36,146 nt of DNA, from the NCBI GenBank assembly GCA_002396885.1, contig DGXY01000075.1, positions 1,427-37,572 on the forward strand, read 5' to 3'. How positions within the stretch are numbered: the stretch's first letter is position 1; every line of letters begins with the position of its first letter. The notes under the pieces were generated by a model. That model was not told where the DNA came from. It worked only from the letters and a program-made list of their open reading frames with translations, and did not search any database. The DNA is from Akkermansiaceae bacterium UBA5020. Lineage in GTDB: Bacteria > Verrucomicrobiota > Verrucomicrobiia > Verrucomicrobiales > DEV007. Of the stretch, positions 17,320-26,066 are shown piece by piece. A program made the translations under genes and the position numbers.

Positions 17320-20300
17320 TTACTTGCCCGCTGCACCGTGATTCATCCCCAGCTTGCTTTTGACGAGGTTCTTCAACGCGGCGTCTTGGCTGATGAGTTT
17401 CCCGGCCTGCACGTCCTCTTCGCGAAATCGGGCGAAGAGGATCTCTGCTGCGCCGGTTCGCTCCCGATCATAGTGGACGTAGATGTCGCCGTTCGGTGCC
17501 TGCGCGATGTCGGGGTAGGAGACGTTGTCGCGTTCGTCGAGCAGCAGCTTGCCGGACCAGGTCTTACCATCGTCGGTGGAGAGGAAGGCGGTGAGTTCTT
17601 TGCGACCATCGGTGGCCTTTGTCATGTCCTGGCCGTGACGGATGACGAGCAGGTGGCCGGATTGCAGGCGGCGGATGACGGCCTTGCTGTTCACATGCGG
17701 AAAAGCGGTGGACTGCGGCTCCCAAGTCTTGCCGCCATCGGCGGAGAAGCTCTGGAAGGTTTCCTTCATGCCGCGCGAGAGCATCCGGAGACGTCCGTCG
17801 TTCAACTCAGCCACGGTGTGCTCGTTGAAGCAACTGTCCTTGTAGATGATCCCGCCGCGATAGCGCCAGTGGCCGCCTTCATCATCGGAGACGAAGACGT
17901 TCGAGCCGCGCACGGCATCGAGTTCGTGGTAGCAATCGGCGAAGGGCTTGTCGATGTGCCAGCGCTCCCACAACGACACGGGCAGAATCCATTCGCCGTT
18001 CTTGCGCACGATGGGTTTGTTCAGCGAAGCGCCGAAGCCGATGTAAACCGGCTGCGTCCACACGGGCTTCTCCGCATCGGGATCATCGCAGCGGACGAAC
18101 CAGTTGCTGCAACTGCCATCGAACATGCCAACCGACTGATGGAAGAAGAGCCATAGCCGCCCCTTTGGATCACACCAGAACGACCCGAGCCGCGTGCCCA
18201 TTTTCAACCCATGCGCCTGCGGGTCGATCACGAACACCGGATCACGCCACGATTTGCCCCGGTCATCGCTGTAGCTCGCCAGCAGGTAGGCATTCGGTCC
18301 GTCCTGCCCGCCTGCCCAGCAGGTCCACAGGCGGCCCTTGCTCGTGGACTCCATGCTCGCCGCCATTGCAAAGGGCAGATACTTTTGCCCATAGGCGGGC
18401 ATCGGATCGAAGATGAGCTTCGGCGTGATGTGGATGCTGTTGAGAAGCTCCTGCGTGACTTTGACGGCGGGCTTCGGCAGATCCTCCAGTTTGCCGAACA
18501 TGATGCGCTCTTTGCGGCTCGGGTCCGTGTCGCCTTGGGTAACGCAGAGCCAGATCGCGCCCTCGTGCTCGTGAAAGGCGGGGTATTGAAAGGACTGCGG
18601 CGTCTCGAAGCGGTATTTGCGTTCCCAGGTTCTACCATCGCGAGAGATGTCCACATTGAACACGCTTCGGTTCGCGCCCTGGATGCTCGTCGCCTCCTGC
18701 CAGCCGAGGTAGTAGATGCCGCCAAACTTCTCGAACGTGGGCTTCGAGTTCAGGCCGTTCGGCACAAAAGGCTTGGGCTCGCCGATGGTCCATGTCTTGC
18801 CGTCCTTGCTGGTGGTGAAGTGGTAGTTGCCCTTGTCGTTGCGGCAGATCGCCATCCAAGTGCCGTCGGGCAAACGGTTCACGGCGGACTCGCTCAGCGC
18901 GGCGGATTGCGGCTCGTTGTAGTGGCCGATGACCTCGAAGGTCTCCAGATCGTCATGCACGAGCGCCAGCGCATTCTGCTGGCCAGTGAAATTGTTCAGT
19001 GCGACATAGAGTTTGCCATCGAACTCCTTGAAGGAATCGAAAACGAAGAAGAAGGAGTCGGAGGCTTTCTTTTTAAAACCGTGAGTCACCGCATCGGCAT
19101 GAAAGTGCAGCGGCTGGAAGTCAAAGGTGCCCGCGGCAGTCTTGAGCTTCGCCTTGTGGATCGTCGGTGCGAACTCGTTCCGGCCCAAGTCGAAGTCGCG
19201 ATACCACATTTGTGACTGCCTTTTCCCCGGGTCCTGGCTCACGAAGTAGCAGCGCAGCGCGTTCGCGTCTTTTTGGATGATCCGGGGCACCCAGCACGCG
19301 CCGACCGGGAGTGTCTCGTTCGCAAACGTCTGCTCACCCTTCGCGAAGTCGATGACACGTTCCGTCTTCAGCGTCTCCAGGTTCACGATGGATAGCGTGG
19401 AGTAGATGAAGGGCCAGCCGCCGTCTTCACCTCCCTTGAGATCGTTCACCTCGGAGACGACGCAAGCGCGATCACCCACACAAACGAACTCTGCATCATG
19501 CGCTCCTTTGACCTGCGGCGCGGTGACTTTGACCAACCCGGCCATCACCTTGTCAGCTGCCGCCTTGGGGTTCCAGTTGGCGGGAAGGATCGTGGGCTTG
19601 TTGAGCTTGTTCACCACCTGCTTCAGGCTCACGGCACCGGAAACGTTCTTGCCGGCGATCACGTCTTCTTCTTTGAACTTCGCGAGCAAGATCTCGCCTG
19701 CGCCACCGCGATCACGATCATAGGTGATCCAGATGAGGCCGTCCTTGTCCTGCACGCCGTCGGGATAGGACACACCTTTGCGTTCATCGAGCAGCAGCCC
19801 GTCGTTCCACGTCGCGCCGTCGTCGGTGGAGAGTTGCGCGGTGAGATGGCTGCGGCCGGTGAACTTGTAGTGATTCACCAGCAGGAGATTGCCTGAGGAC
19901 AGGCGGCGGATGAAGAAGCGCGAATGCGGCGTGGCGATGCTGGTGGGTTTGCCGGGTGTCCAGGTGCGGCCTTTGTCGGAGGAATGACTTTCCCACAGCA
20001 CCTTCTCGGTGCGGATGAGCATCCAGAGACGGCCGTCCTTCAGCTCGACGATCATGTTTTCGAGGCCCGCCTTCTCCGTCTTCACCGCGCCATGCAGCTT
20101 CCAGGTCTTGCCTTCATCGGTGGAAACTGCCGCGCCGAAAACTTGCTTCGGGTCGAAGCCCGCCCAGCCCGCCAAGGGCTCCAACGCATGAACCACCGGC
20201 AGCACCCACTCGCCAGTCGAGAGCACGGTCGCTTTGTTCATGCGGAAGCTGAAAGGGCTGTCGAACCCGACGCGAAACTCCTCGCCCCACATGGGCGGCG

Positions 20301-20700
20301 AAGCATCCGGCGCCTCGCAGATGCGTGCATAGACTCCGTGCTGCGTGCTGTCCTTGACGCTGCGATTGAAGAAATACCAGAGCCGCCCTTTCGGGTCGAT
20401 CCACAGGCACGGGTCATAGCAGCGTGTGCCGTCGCTCAGCGGCAGTGCCATCGCCTGCGGCGCGGAATAGGTTTTGCCGCCGTCGTCGCTATGGGAAAGC
20501 ACGACGGTGTTGAGTGGCTCGGGCTCTTTGGTGCCCCCGGTAAACCAAGAGACAAACAAGCGGCCATTTGCCGTGCGTTCGAGGCCGGGGATACCCTGCC
20601 AGGTGCGTTTGGAGAGATCGATCGTGACCGGTTCGGCGGCGTGGATCGTGGCCAGCGGCGCGAACAGCAGGGAGAGGAGTAGTGTGAGGGTGTGTTTCAT
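17320..20700 (-). CDS. Secreted protein with two homologous sialidase-like halves and a middle propeller
   Basis: The protein has 1126 residues from MKHTLTLLLS; the signal peptide ends near TIHAAEP. The N-terminal segment (about 25-370) and the C-terminal segment (about 755-1126) are homologous. Both carry Asp boxes (SDDGGKTYS, SSDKGRTWT, STDDGATWN; SDDRGKSWR, SADGGKTWE, STDDGKTWS). Both end in near-identical stretches: LLLDERKGVSYPDG and YDRDRGGAGEILLAKF against LLLDERDNVSYPDI and YDRERTGAAEILFARF. The middle segment (about 375-745) is another beta-propeller-like region with fewer Asp boxes (SKDGKTWT, SRDGRTWE). The fold points to exo-sialidase-like glycosidases, but true sialidase activity is not shown: the arginine triad cannot be assigned with confidence. 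It is the last gene of the operon, 16 bases after the GH28 gene. Confidence 0.85.
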   Translation of the reverse strand: MKHTLTLLLSLLFAPLATIHAAEPVTIDLSKRTWQGIPGLERTANGRLFVSWFTGGTKEPEPLNTVVLSHSDDGGKTYSAPQAMALPLSDGTRCYDPCLWIDPKGRLWYFFNRSVKDSTQHGVYARICEAPDASPPMWGEEFRVGFDSPFSFRMNKATVLSTGEWVLPVVHALEPLAGWAGFDPKQVFGAAVSTDEGKTWKLHGAVKTEKAGLENMIVELKDGRLWMLIRTEKVLWESHSSDKGRTWTPGKPTSIATPHSRFFIRRLSSGNLLLVNHYKFTGRSHLTAQLSTDDGATWNDGLLLDERKGVSYPDGVQDKDGLIWITYDRDRGGAGEILLAKFKEEDVIAGKNVSGAVSLKQVVNKLNKPTILPANWNPKAAADKVMAGLVKVTAPQVKGAHDAEFVCVGDRACVVSEVNDLKGGEDGGWPFIYSTLSIVNLETLKTERVIDFAKGEQTFANETLPVGACWVPRIIQKDANALRCYFVSQDPGKRQSQMWYRDFDLGRNEFAPTIHKAKLKTAAGTFDFQPLHFHADAVTHGFKKKASDSFFFVFDSFKEFDGKLYVALNNFTGQQNALALVHDDLETFEVIGHYNEPQSAALSESAVNRLPDGTWMAICRNDKGNYHFTTSKDGKTWTIGEPKPFVPNGLNSKPTFEKFGGIYYLGWQEATSIQGANRSVFNVDISRDGRTWERKYRFETPQSFQYPAFHEHEGAIWLCVTQGDTDPSRKERIMFGKLEDLPKPAVKVTQELLNSIHITPKLIFDPMPAYGQKYLPFAMAASMESTSKGRLWTCWAGGQDGPNAYLLASYSDDRGKSWRDPVFVIDPQAHGLKMGTRLGSFWCDPKGRLWLFFHQSVGMFDGSCSNWFVRCDDPDAEKPVWTQPVYIGFGASLNKPIVRKNGEWILPVSLWERWHIDKPFADCYHELDAVRGSNVFVSDDEGGHWRYRGGIIYKDSCFNEHTVAELNDGRLRMLSRGMKETFQSFSADGGKTWEPQSTAFPHVNSKAVIRRLQSGHLLVIRHGQDMTKATDGRKELTAFLSTDDGKTWSGKLLLDERDNVSYPDIAQAPNGDIYVHYDRERTGAAEILFARFREEDVQAGKLISQDAALKNLVKSKLGMNHGAAGK

Positions 20701-20716
20701 GAAAGGGTGCATTTCG

Positions 20717-22375
20717 TTACTTCGATTCGGTTGTTCGCTTCGCAGCGGCATCAGCTTCGTCGGCCTTCTCCTGAATTTCGCGGTCGAGTTCGGCGGATCG
20801 CGCCCGAAGGTCGGCAAGGCGGCGCACTTCGTCGGCCGTCGGTGCGATCATCACGGGCACGTTCGCGCCGCATTCCACGCGGCAATCCTTCTCGGTCACG
20901 TCCTTCGCATCAGCGAGCTTCACCAAGCCGGGCACTGGTGCAGGGGCGCGAGCGATGACGCCGTTCAGCGTCAGTCCTTCGACATCATCCCCGGCAATGA
21001 AAGCGCGGGCATCCGGCTTCTCCACGCTGAATCGCACGTTCTCGAGGCGGATGCCTTTGACGTGGCGGAGATAGAGCGCCGAGGCGGGGAGTTCGCCGTC
21101 GAAAGGCATGGCCCACTTCACGTAGTTGGTGGACTCCAGTAGCTCCCCAACATCCAGGCGTGATGCCTGCTCCGCCGTGCCGCCGCCGGGGAACGTAAAG
21201 TCGATATTGGTGAATGACACGTCCTCAATGCGCGCACCTGGGCGCGAAACCACCGCCGAGCACAGGCGCTCGAAAGGATCGTCTTTCCCACCTTTACTTT
21301 GGAATCCGACATCGTCCCCCACACCCGCGACCGCCTTGATTTCCGTGAACCGCACGTTCCGAATCCGTCCCACCGGTGGGCGCGCCGATTTCCCATGCGC
21401 GCTGAAAGGAAACCGGGAAGCCAGCACCATGAATGGCTGGCAAACCTGTTTCATCTCGATGCCGGAAAAAGAAAGGTCCTCAAAGAGAGCGCCCTCGCAT
21501 GACTCGATCTTGATGCCGCCCTGGCACTGTGTAAAGACGCAATCACGCACCGTCAGACGCCGGATGGCGGCGATGGACTCCGTGCCGATGCGGATCGCGT
21601 GCCATCGTGAGGTGATATGGCAGCCGCTGATCTCGAAATCTTCGTTTGGCCAGTCGGGATGGAAAACCTTGGGGGCAATGCCGTCGTCGCCGGCATCGAT
21701 ATCGCAGTCCTTGATGCGAACGCGCTTGCAGCCGTCGAAATCAAGGCCGTCGCCATTTGGCGAATGTCGGCTGCGTATCGTAACGCGGTCGATGAGGATG
21801 TCCTCGCTGCGCACAAAGAAGGTCGTGAACGCAGCCGGATCGAGCAGTTTCACATCGCGAACCGTCACCTTCCGGCAACCGACGACCCGCACGAGCATCG
21901 GCCGGCGAGGATCGTTGGCGTTCGGGAAAACCTTTCGTTCACGACCGCCCTGGCCGTCGATCGTTCCGGGTCCCTCGATACCGATCTGCTCCGCATCCTC
22001 AGCGTAGATCAGGCATTGCTTCCACTGGCTGGCGGCAAATGCCCAAACGCCGCCCCAGTGCAGCGGCGAGGTCTCATCCGTGTAGTCGGCGATCTTCGGA
22101 CTTCCGCGCAGGATGGCGTCTTTCTCGACCTTCAACGTGACCCGACTCTTGAGTCGTAGCGAGCCTGACAAGAACACCCCACTGGGCACAAGGACCGTGC
22201 CTCCACCAGCGGCATGGCAGGCGTCGATGGCTTTCTGGATCGCGAGGGTGTTGATCGTCTGGCCGTCGCTCTTTGCTCCAAAGGCAGTGATGTCGAAGAC
22301 GCGTTGTTCAGCAGCGCGCGGCGCGGACAGTGGAGCGAGCAGTAGGGCGGTAAGGATGGAGAGTGTGAGTTTCAT
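20717..22375 (-). CDS. Secreted GH28 family (polygalacturonase-like) protein
   Basis: The protein has 552 residues; the signal peptide ends near APRAAEQ. The right-handed beta-helix begins FDITAFGAKSDGQTINTLAIQ and VLVPSGVFLSGSLRLKS, the usual GH28/pectate-lyase-like opening. GH28 motifs are partly conserved: NGD at 207-209 for the canonical NTD, DD at 230-231, H259 within RWHAIRIG for GHG, and K289 in GGIKIES where the canonical motif is RIK. The three catalytic Asp positions are present but the Arg is not, so it may act on a substrate other than plain polygalacturonate. The C-terminus is a charged helix (LDREIQEKADEADAAAKR). Its ATG overlaps the GH32-like gene's stop, so the two are translationally coupled. 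It is a close paralogue of the gene at 34714. Confidence 0.88.
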   Translation of the reverse strand: MKLTLSILTALLLAPLSAPRAAEQRVFDITAFGAKSDGQTINTLAIQKAIDACHAAGGGTVLVPSGVFLSGSLRLKSRVTLKVEKDAILRGSPKIADYTDETSPLHWGGVWAFAASQWKQCLIYAEDAEQIGIEGPGTIDGQGGRERKVFPNANDPRRPMLVRVVGCRKVTVRDVKLLDPAAFTTFFVRSEDILIDRVTIRSRHSPNGDGLDFDGCKRVRIKDCDIDAGDDGIAPKVFHPDWPNEDFEISGCHITSRWHAIRIGTESIAAIRRLTVRDCVFTQCQGGIKIESCEGALFEDLSFSGIEMKQVCQPFMVLASRFPFSAHGKSARPPVGRIRNVRFTEIKAVAGVGDDVGFQSKGGKDDPFERLCSAVVSRPGARIEDVSFTNIDFTFPGGGTAEQASRLDVGELLESTNYVKWAMPFDGELPASALYLRHVKGIRLENVRFSVEKPDARAFIAGDDVEGLTLNGVIARAPAPVPGLVKLADAKDVTEKDCRVECGANVPVMIAPTADEVRRLADLRARSAELDREIQEKADEADAAAKRTTESK

Positions 22376-23889
22376 TTCGTGTCCGGTTCCCAGATGGGGT
22401 TCTTCTGCGCTTCGCGGAAACCTTGGTTCGTGGGCTGGAGCTTCCAGATTTCGAGTTTCTTGATCGTCGTCGGCGCACCGATGGTGAAGGCGTTCAGGTC
22501 GGGCTTGCCGCTGTAAACCGCGTGGGATGCGACCACGGCTTGACGGTCGTTGGCGAAGACTTCGACGAGGTATTTGTCGATGAAGATGCGCAGTTCCACA
22601 TCCTCGCCCTTGGGAAGGTCGGCGATGGAGAAAGGTGCCTCGGTGGAGCCGACACGCAGCGTGCCGTTTTCGGGACGGAACAGGATCGGAAGGCCGCCAC
22701 CTTTGCCGTCGGAAAACAAAGTGAAGCCGAAGAGCTTCCGCTCGGCCTGATCGCGGGGGATGGTGATACGGAGTTCGTTGGCGTCGCCGTCCAGGGTGGC
22801 GATCTTTTTGCCAGCGGGTGCGGCGGTGGGGAGCACTTCCTTGGTGAGTTCGCTGACCGTGATGTCGCTGAAGGTGACAGGGTCGTGGCGAAGCGTTTCG
22901 AGTTCGCGCAGGGGCTTGATGCGCAGGATGCCATCGGCGGGCAGACTCAGTTCACGCGGTAAGGACTGGATGGTTCGGCCATCCATTGTGCCATCGGATT
23001 TGCCGAGGGTCGCAAGCCAAGCCCACATGACGCGGCGGCCATCGGGAGTGAGCAGGCTTTCGGGCGCGAAGAAATCCACGCGCCATGGCGGACGGCCAAA
23101 GAGGCTCTGCTCGTCCCTGCGCCAGTTCATGCGGCCATGTTGCTCCGGGACGAACTGCTCGGCCTTCGCGTCCCAATCGCCGAGGTAATAGCGGCAGCCG
23201 AGCGGATGGCTAATGCACAAGAGCATCCACTTGTTGCCGAGAGGAAAGAAGTTGGCGCAAGAGATGTCCTCGCCGCGCGCCACGTCGGGCATGTCGTGCT
23301 TCATGAAGTCACCCACCAGAGTCCAAGTCTTCAAGTCCTTGGACTTCATCAGCGGCTGGCTATCGCCGCCGGAGATGGCGTAGTAAGTGTCGCCGATGAG
23401 AAAACAATCGGGGTCCCAGTGGCGGATCTTTGCGTCCTGGCCGTCAGCGGTCTTGACCTCGAGTGGATAAGGTTTTTCCCACGCGCTGAGTTTTGAATCC
23501 GTCGCGATGGCGATCTGGTTTTTGCCCGATCCCTGGCCATGATAGATGGCGGCGGGTTTGCCTTCCTTGGTGAGGAAGCCCGTGCCGCTGAACATGCCGT
23601 GGCCGGTGAACGACGGCTGGAGTTTCGTCGGCTGCCAGTTCCAGTGCAGCATGTCCGGGCTCGTGACGTGGACGAAGGCGAACGATTTCTTTTCCTTCCA
23701 CGGATGCGCGAGGATGTAGTGCAGATGGTAGGTGCCATCGAGGTAGAAGGCCGCATTGGGATCGCCCGGCAGACTGTCACCACCGGGATGCATGAGGTGG
23801 TAGTTCAGCGCGAGGTCTTCGTCAGCAGCGTGAAGCGCGGCCAGCGGCGCGAGGAGTAAAGCGGCGAGCAGGGTGAGGGTGGGTTTCAT
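22372..23889 (-). CDS. Secreted GH32-like glycosidase
   Basis: The protein has 505 residues; the signal peptide (LLAALLLAPLAALHA) is nearly the same as in neighbouring genes. The five-bladed propeller begins at YHLMHPGGDSLPGDPNAAFY, where D43-P44-N45 matches the nucleophile motif of GH32 (WMNDPNG). HWDPDCF at 157-163 matches the RDP transition-state motif. At the acid/base site the usual EC dyad reads S210-C211 in EDISCANFFPL, with Glu207 three residues upstream. A C-terminal beta-sandwich (about 340-490) ends in the GH32-typical LRIFIDKYLVEVFANDRQ. Family members hydrolyse fructosides; with the altered dyad and this context the substrate may differ. A modest AGGA precedes the start by 9 bases. 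Confidence 0.85.
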   Translation of the reverse strand: MKPTLTLLAALLLAPLAALHAADEDLALNYHLMHPGGDSLPGDPNAAFYLDGTYHLHYILAHPWKEKKSFAFVHVTSPDMLHWNWQPTKLQPSFTGHGMFSGTGFLTKEGKPAAIYHGQGSGKNQIAIATDSKLSAWEKPYPLEVKTADGQDAKIRHWDPDCFLIGDTYYAISGGDSQPLMKSKDLKTWTLVGDFMKHDMPDVARGEDISCANFFPLGNKWMLLCISHPLGCRYYLGDWDAKAEQFVPEQHGRMNWRRDEQSLFGRPPWRVDFFAPESLLTPDGRRVMWAWLATLGKSDGTMDGRTIQSLPRELSLPADGILRIKPLRELETLRHDPVTFSDITVSELTKEVLPTAAPAGKKIATLDGDANELRITIPRDQAERKLFGFTLFSDGKGGGLPILFRPENGTLRVGSTEAPFSIADLPKGEDVELRIFIDKYLVEVFANDRQAVVASHAVYSGKPDLNAFTIGAPTTIKKLEIWKLQPTNQGFREAQKNPIWEPDTK

Positions 23890-23916
23890 GGTTGTGTTTC
23901 CTGGTTGTGTTCGTCT

Positions 23917-26064
23917 TCACTTCTTCGGCCCAGACGGCAGGGCTTTGATCCACGTGAGGTTGAAGGCGTAGTGGTTCTTGCTGGTGAGGAGCTGGAGGCG
24001 TCCGTCGCGGGTCTGCGTGATGGCGAGGTAGCCCTGCGGTTCGGCCATCGTGTCGCTGAGCGTGAAGGTGCCGCGGTTGATGGTGTTCACCTCGCGAGCC
24101 ACGTCGCCAGGGGTAATCAACCGCCGGTCGGGCCAGGTTTTGCCCTCGTCGTAGGACACGGCGGCAAACAGGCCGTAGCCGGTGAACTCGCCGTCCTTGC
24201 TTTTGAAGACCAAACCTTTGCGATTGCCTTTGTAAAACTCGCTCCACTGGTCGGTGTAGGAACAGAGCAGGATGGGGCCTTCTCGCAGACGGATCATCAC
24301 CGGGCGCTGCGAGGAGGTGACGGCTGGAAACTCGCTGGCCTCATACGTCCAACTGGCACCCTGGTCGCTGCTAAAGCTCAGCAGGGCTTTCCCGCCGAAG
24401 ACCTCCGCCAGTTCGGGCGGGTGTGGCCGGCCAAACGTCATGAGCCGACCATCTGCCAGTTCGACCACTGGCGCGTGAATGCCAGCGTGCCTGCTCCCTT
24501 TGCCGCCGGGCCGGACCCCATCCTTCGCGCTCCGTTGTCCGACAGTGGTCCAGCTCTTGCCGTTGTCGGTGCTCTTGAACAAGGAGATGCCGACATCCTG
24601 GCTGATCAACAAGTCGCCAGCCCGTGAGCGAATCATTTCCGCTCCCAGTTCGCCTTGAGGGTAGATCGGCTCGGCTTTCGACCAGGTGGCACCATTGTCG
24701 ATGGAGGTGCGGACGATGTTTTCGGAATGGCCACGGGCGAGATGATAGATGGTCTGCTCGCCATCCCACCACAGTTTGGGCGCATGGTCGTTGATGTCCG
24801 GGCCATCCCAGAAGGGCGAAGCCTCCTCCCACTCGCTTTGACCAAACCGCAGACGACTGGCGGCATTGCACAGTTCCGTCGCGCCTTCCAAGACCGTGGA
24901 GAACCACACGGCGAGCAGATCGCCATTGGGACATTCCGTGATCGCCGGGCTGTGGTTGTGCCTGGAAAAGAGTGGGCCGGATGATCCTTCGGGGATTTTG
25001 ACGAAAGGTTGTGGGCCGCTGTAAAACGGTTGGTCCTGCGGCGGCACGATGATGGTTGCCACTTCCTGCTTCACGTTTTGCGCGTTTTTTGGCGCTGGCT
25101 CGGGGGGCAGCAAGGGGCCTTTCGGAAGTTCCCCCAAGACGACTCGGAAACCAAAAATGCTGCCACTGGATTCGGGAATCCACGCTCCTCGATTGGCGCT
25201 GCGCACCAGGCGCGAGAGCATCGAATGCGGCCCGTCGCGGAAGACGCGGAAGTCCCCGCCGCTGCGACCGCGCGGATCGGTCTGCTCCTCGGCCTCGTAA
25301 GGGCCATACCAGTCGCTGCACCATTCCGAGAGATTCCCGTGCATGTCATACAGACCCCAGGGGTTTGGCGGACGTTGCGCGACTCGCAGCAACGGCTGGT
25401 TGCTCTTTGCCACTGCCGCACCCTTTTCGGGAATCGCAAATCCATCGCTCGCTAAGCGCAGGGGAGCTCCTTGTGCAGCCATGGGCAGATATTCCGGCGA
25501 GGGTTTGTTGTCCGGAAAATAGAAGCTCCACGGAAACAAGCCCGGATGAGAGAAGCGGACATACCACGGGAGAAAACCATCGGGCAGTTTGTCGCCAGTA
25601 TTGAAGATCGTCGTCGTTCCAGCCCGACAGGCATATTCCCACTCCGCTTCCGTTGGCAGGCGATAGGGCTTGCCTTCCCTCTTCGAGAGCCACTCGCAGA
25701 ACTCGACCGCTTTGTTCCAACTGATGCCGCTGGCCGCCTCGTCCGGCAATCCTTTGCCTTTGCGATAGTCCGGATCGAATTGCCGGTATTGCTCGATGGT
25801 GACCTCAGTGGCCCCGATGCGAAACGGATTAGAGATGGCCACCTTGTGGACGGGCTTTTCATCCCAGTCGGGCCGATCCGATTCGCGGGGATGCTTGTGC
25901 ATGTCGTAATCGGTCTGCGGCCCGTCCTGCCCTATCAGGAAGCTGCCCGGTTCGATGGGGACCAGTTTGATGCCAACGGAGTTGGTGATCGACTCAGCGG
26001 CTTGGAGGGAAGTGAGGAGACAAAAAAATGAGAGACAGAAAAATGGGGTGAGGGTGTATTTCAT
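23917..26064 (-). CDS. Secreted FGE-like domain fused to a sialidase-like propeller
   Basis: The protein has 715 residues; the signal peptide ends near SLQAAES. Residues of about 22-320 form a formylglycine-generating-enzyme/SUMF1-type fold: IGATEVTIEQYRQF, NKAVEFCEWLSKREGKPYR, LPTEAEWEYACRAGT, GLYDMHGNLSEWCSDWYG and IFGFRVVL. Near the C-terminal core, where true FGE has a copper-binding Cys pair, this protein reads DGPHSMLSRLVRSANRG without Cys, so it is unlikely to make formylglycine. After a Pro-rich linker, residues of about 350-715 are a sialidase-like propeller (HNHSPAITECPNGDLLAVWF, Asp boxes SIDNGATWS, STDNGKSWT, SSDQGASWT). The FGE-like part may bind sugar or assist folding. Its start lies 2 bases after the upstream gene's stop. 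Confidence 0.85.
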   Translation of the reverse strand: MKYTLTPFFCLSFFCLLTSLQAAESITNSVGIKLVPIEPGSFLIGQDGPQTDYDMHKHPRESDRPDWDEKPVHKVAISNPFRIGATEVTIEQYRQFDPDYRKGKGLPDEAASGISWNKAVEFCEWLSKREGKPYRLPTEAEWEYACRAGTTTIFNTGDKLPDGFLPWYVRFSHPGLFPWSFYFPDNKPSPEYLPMAAQGAPLRLASDGFAIPEKGAAVAKSNQPLLRVAQRPPNPWGLYDMHGNLSEWCSDWYGPYEAEEQTDPRGRSGGDFRVFRDGPHSMLSRLVRSANRGAWIPESSGSIFGFRVVLGELPKGPLLPPEPAPKNAQNVKQEVATIIVPPQDQPFYSGPQPFVKIPEGSSGPLFSRHNHSPAITECPNGDLLAVWFSTVLEGATELCNAASRLRFGQSEWEEASPFWDGPDINDHAPKLWWDGEQTIYHLARGHSENIVRTSIDNGATWSKAEPIYPQGELGAEMIRSRAGDLLISQDVGISLFKSTDNGKSWTTVGQRSAKDGVRPGGKGSRHAGIHAPVVELADGRLMTFGRPHPPELAEVFGGKALLSFSSDQGASWTYEASEFPAVTSSQRPVMIRLREGPILLCSYTDQWSEFYKGNRKGLVFKSKDGEFTGYGLFAAVSYDEGKTWPDRRLITPGDVAREVNTINRGTFTLSDTMAEPQGYLAITQTRDGRLQLLTSKNHYAFNLTWIKALPSGPKK

Positions 26065-26066
26065 GA

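Noticed and set aside
23917..26064. A genuine sulfatase-activating enzyme
   Set aside because: The FGE-like half lacks the catalytic Cys pair and there is no sulfatase gene in the window.
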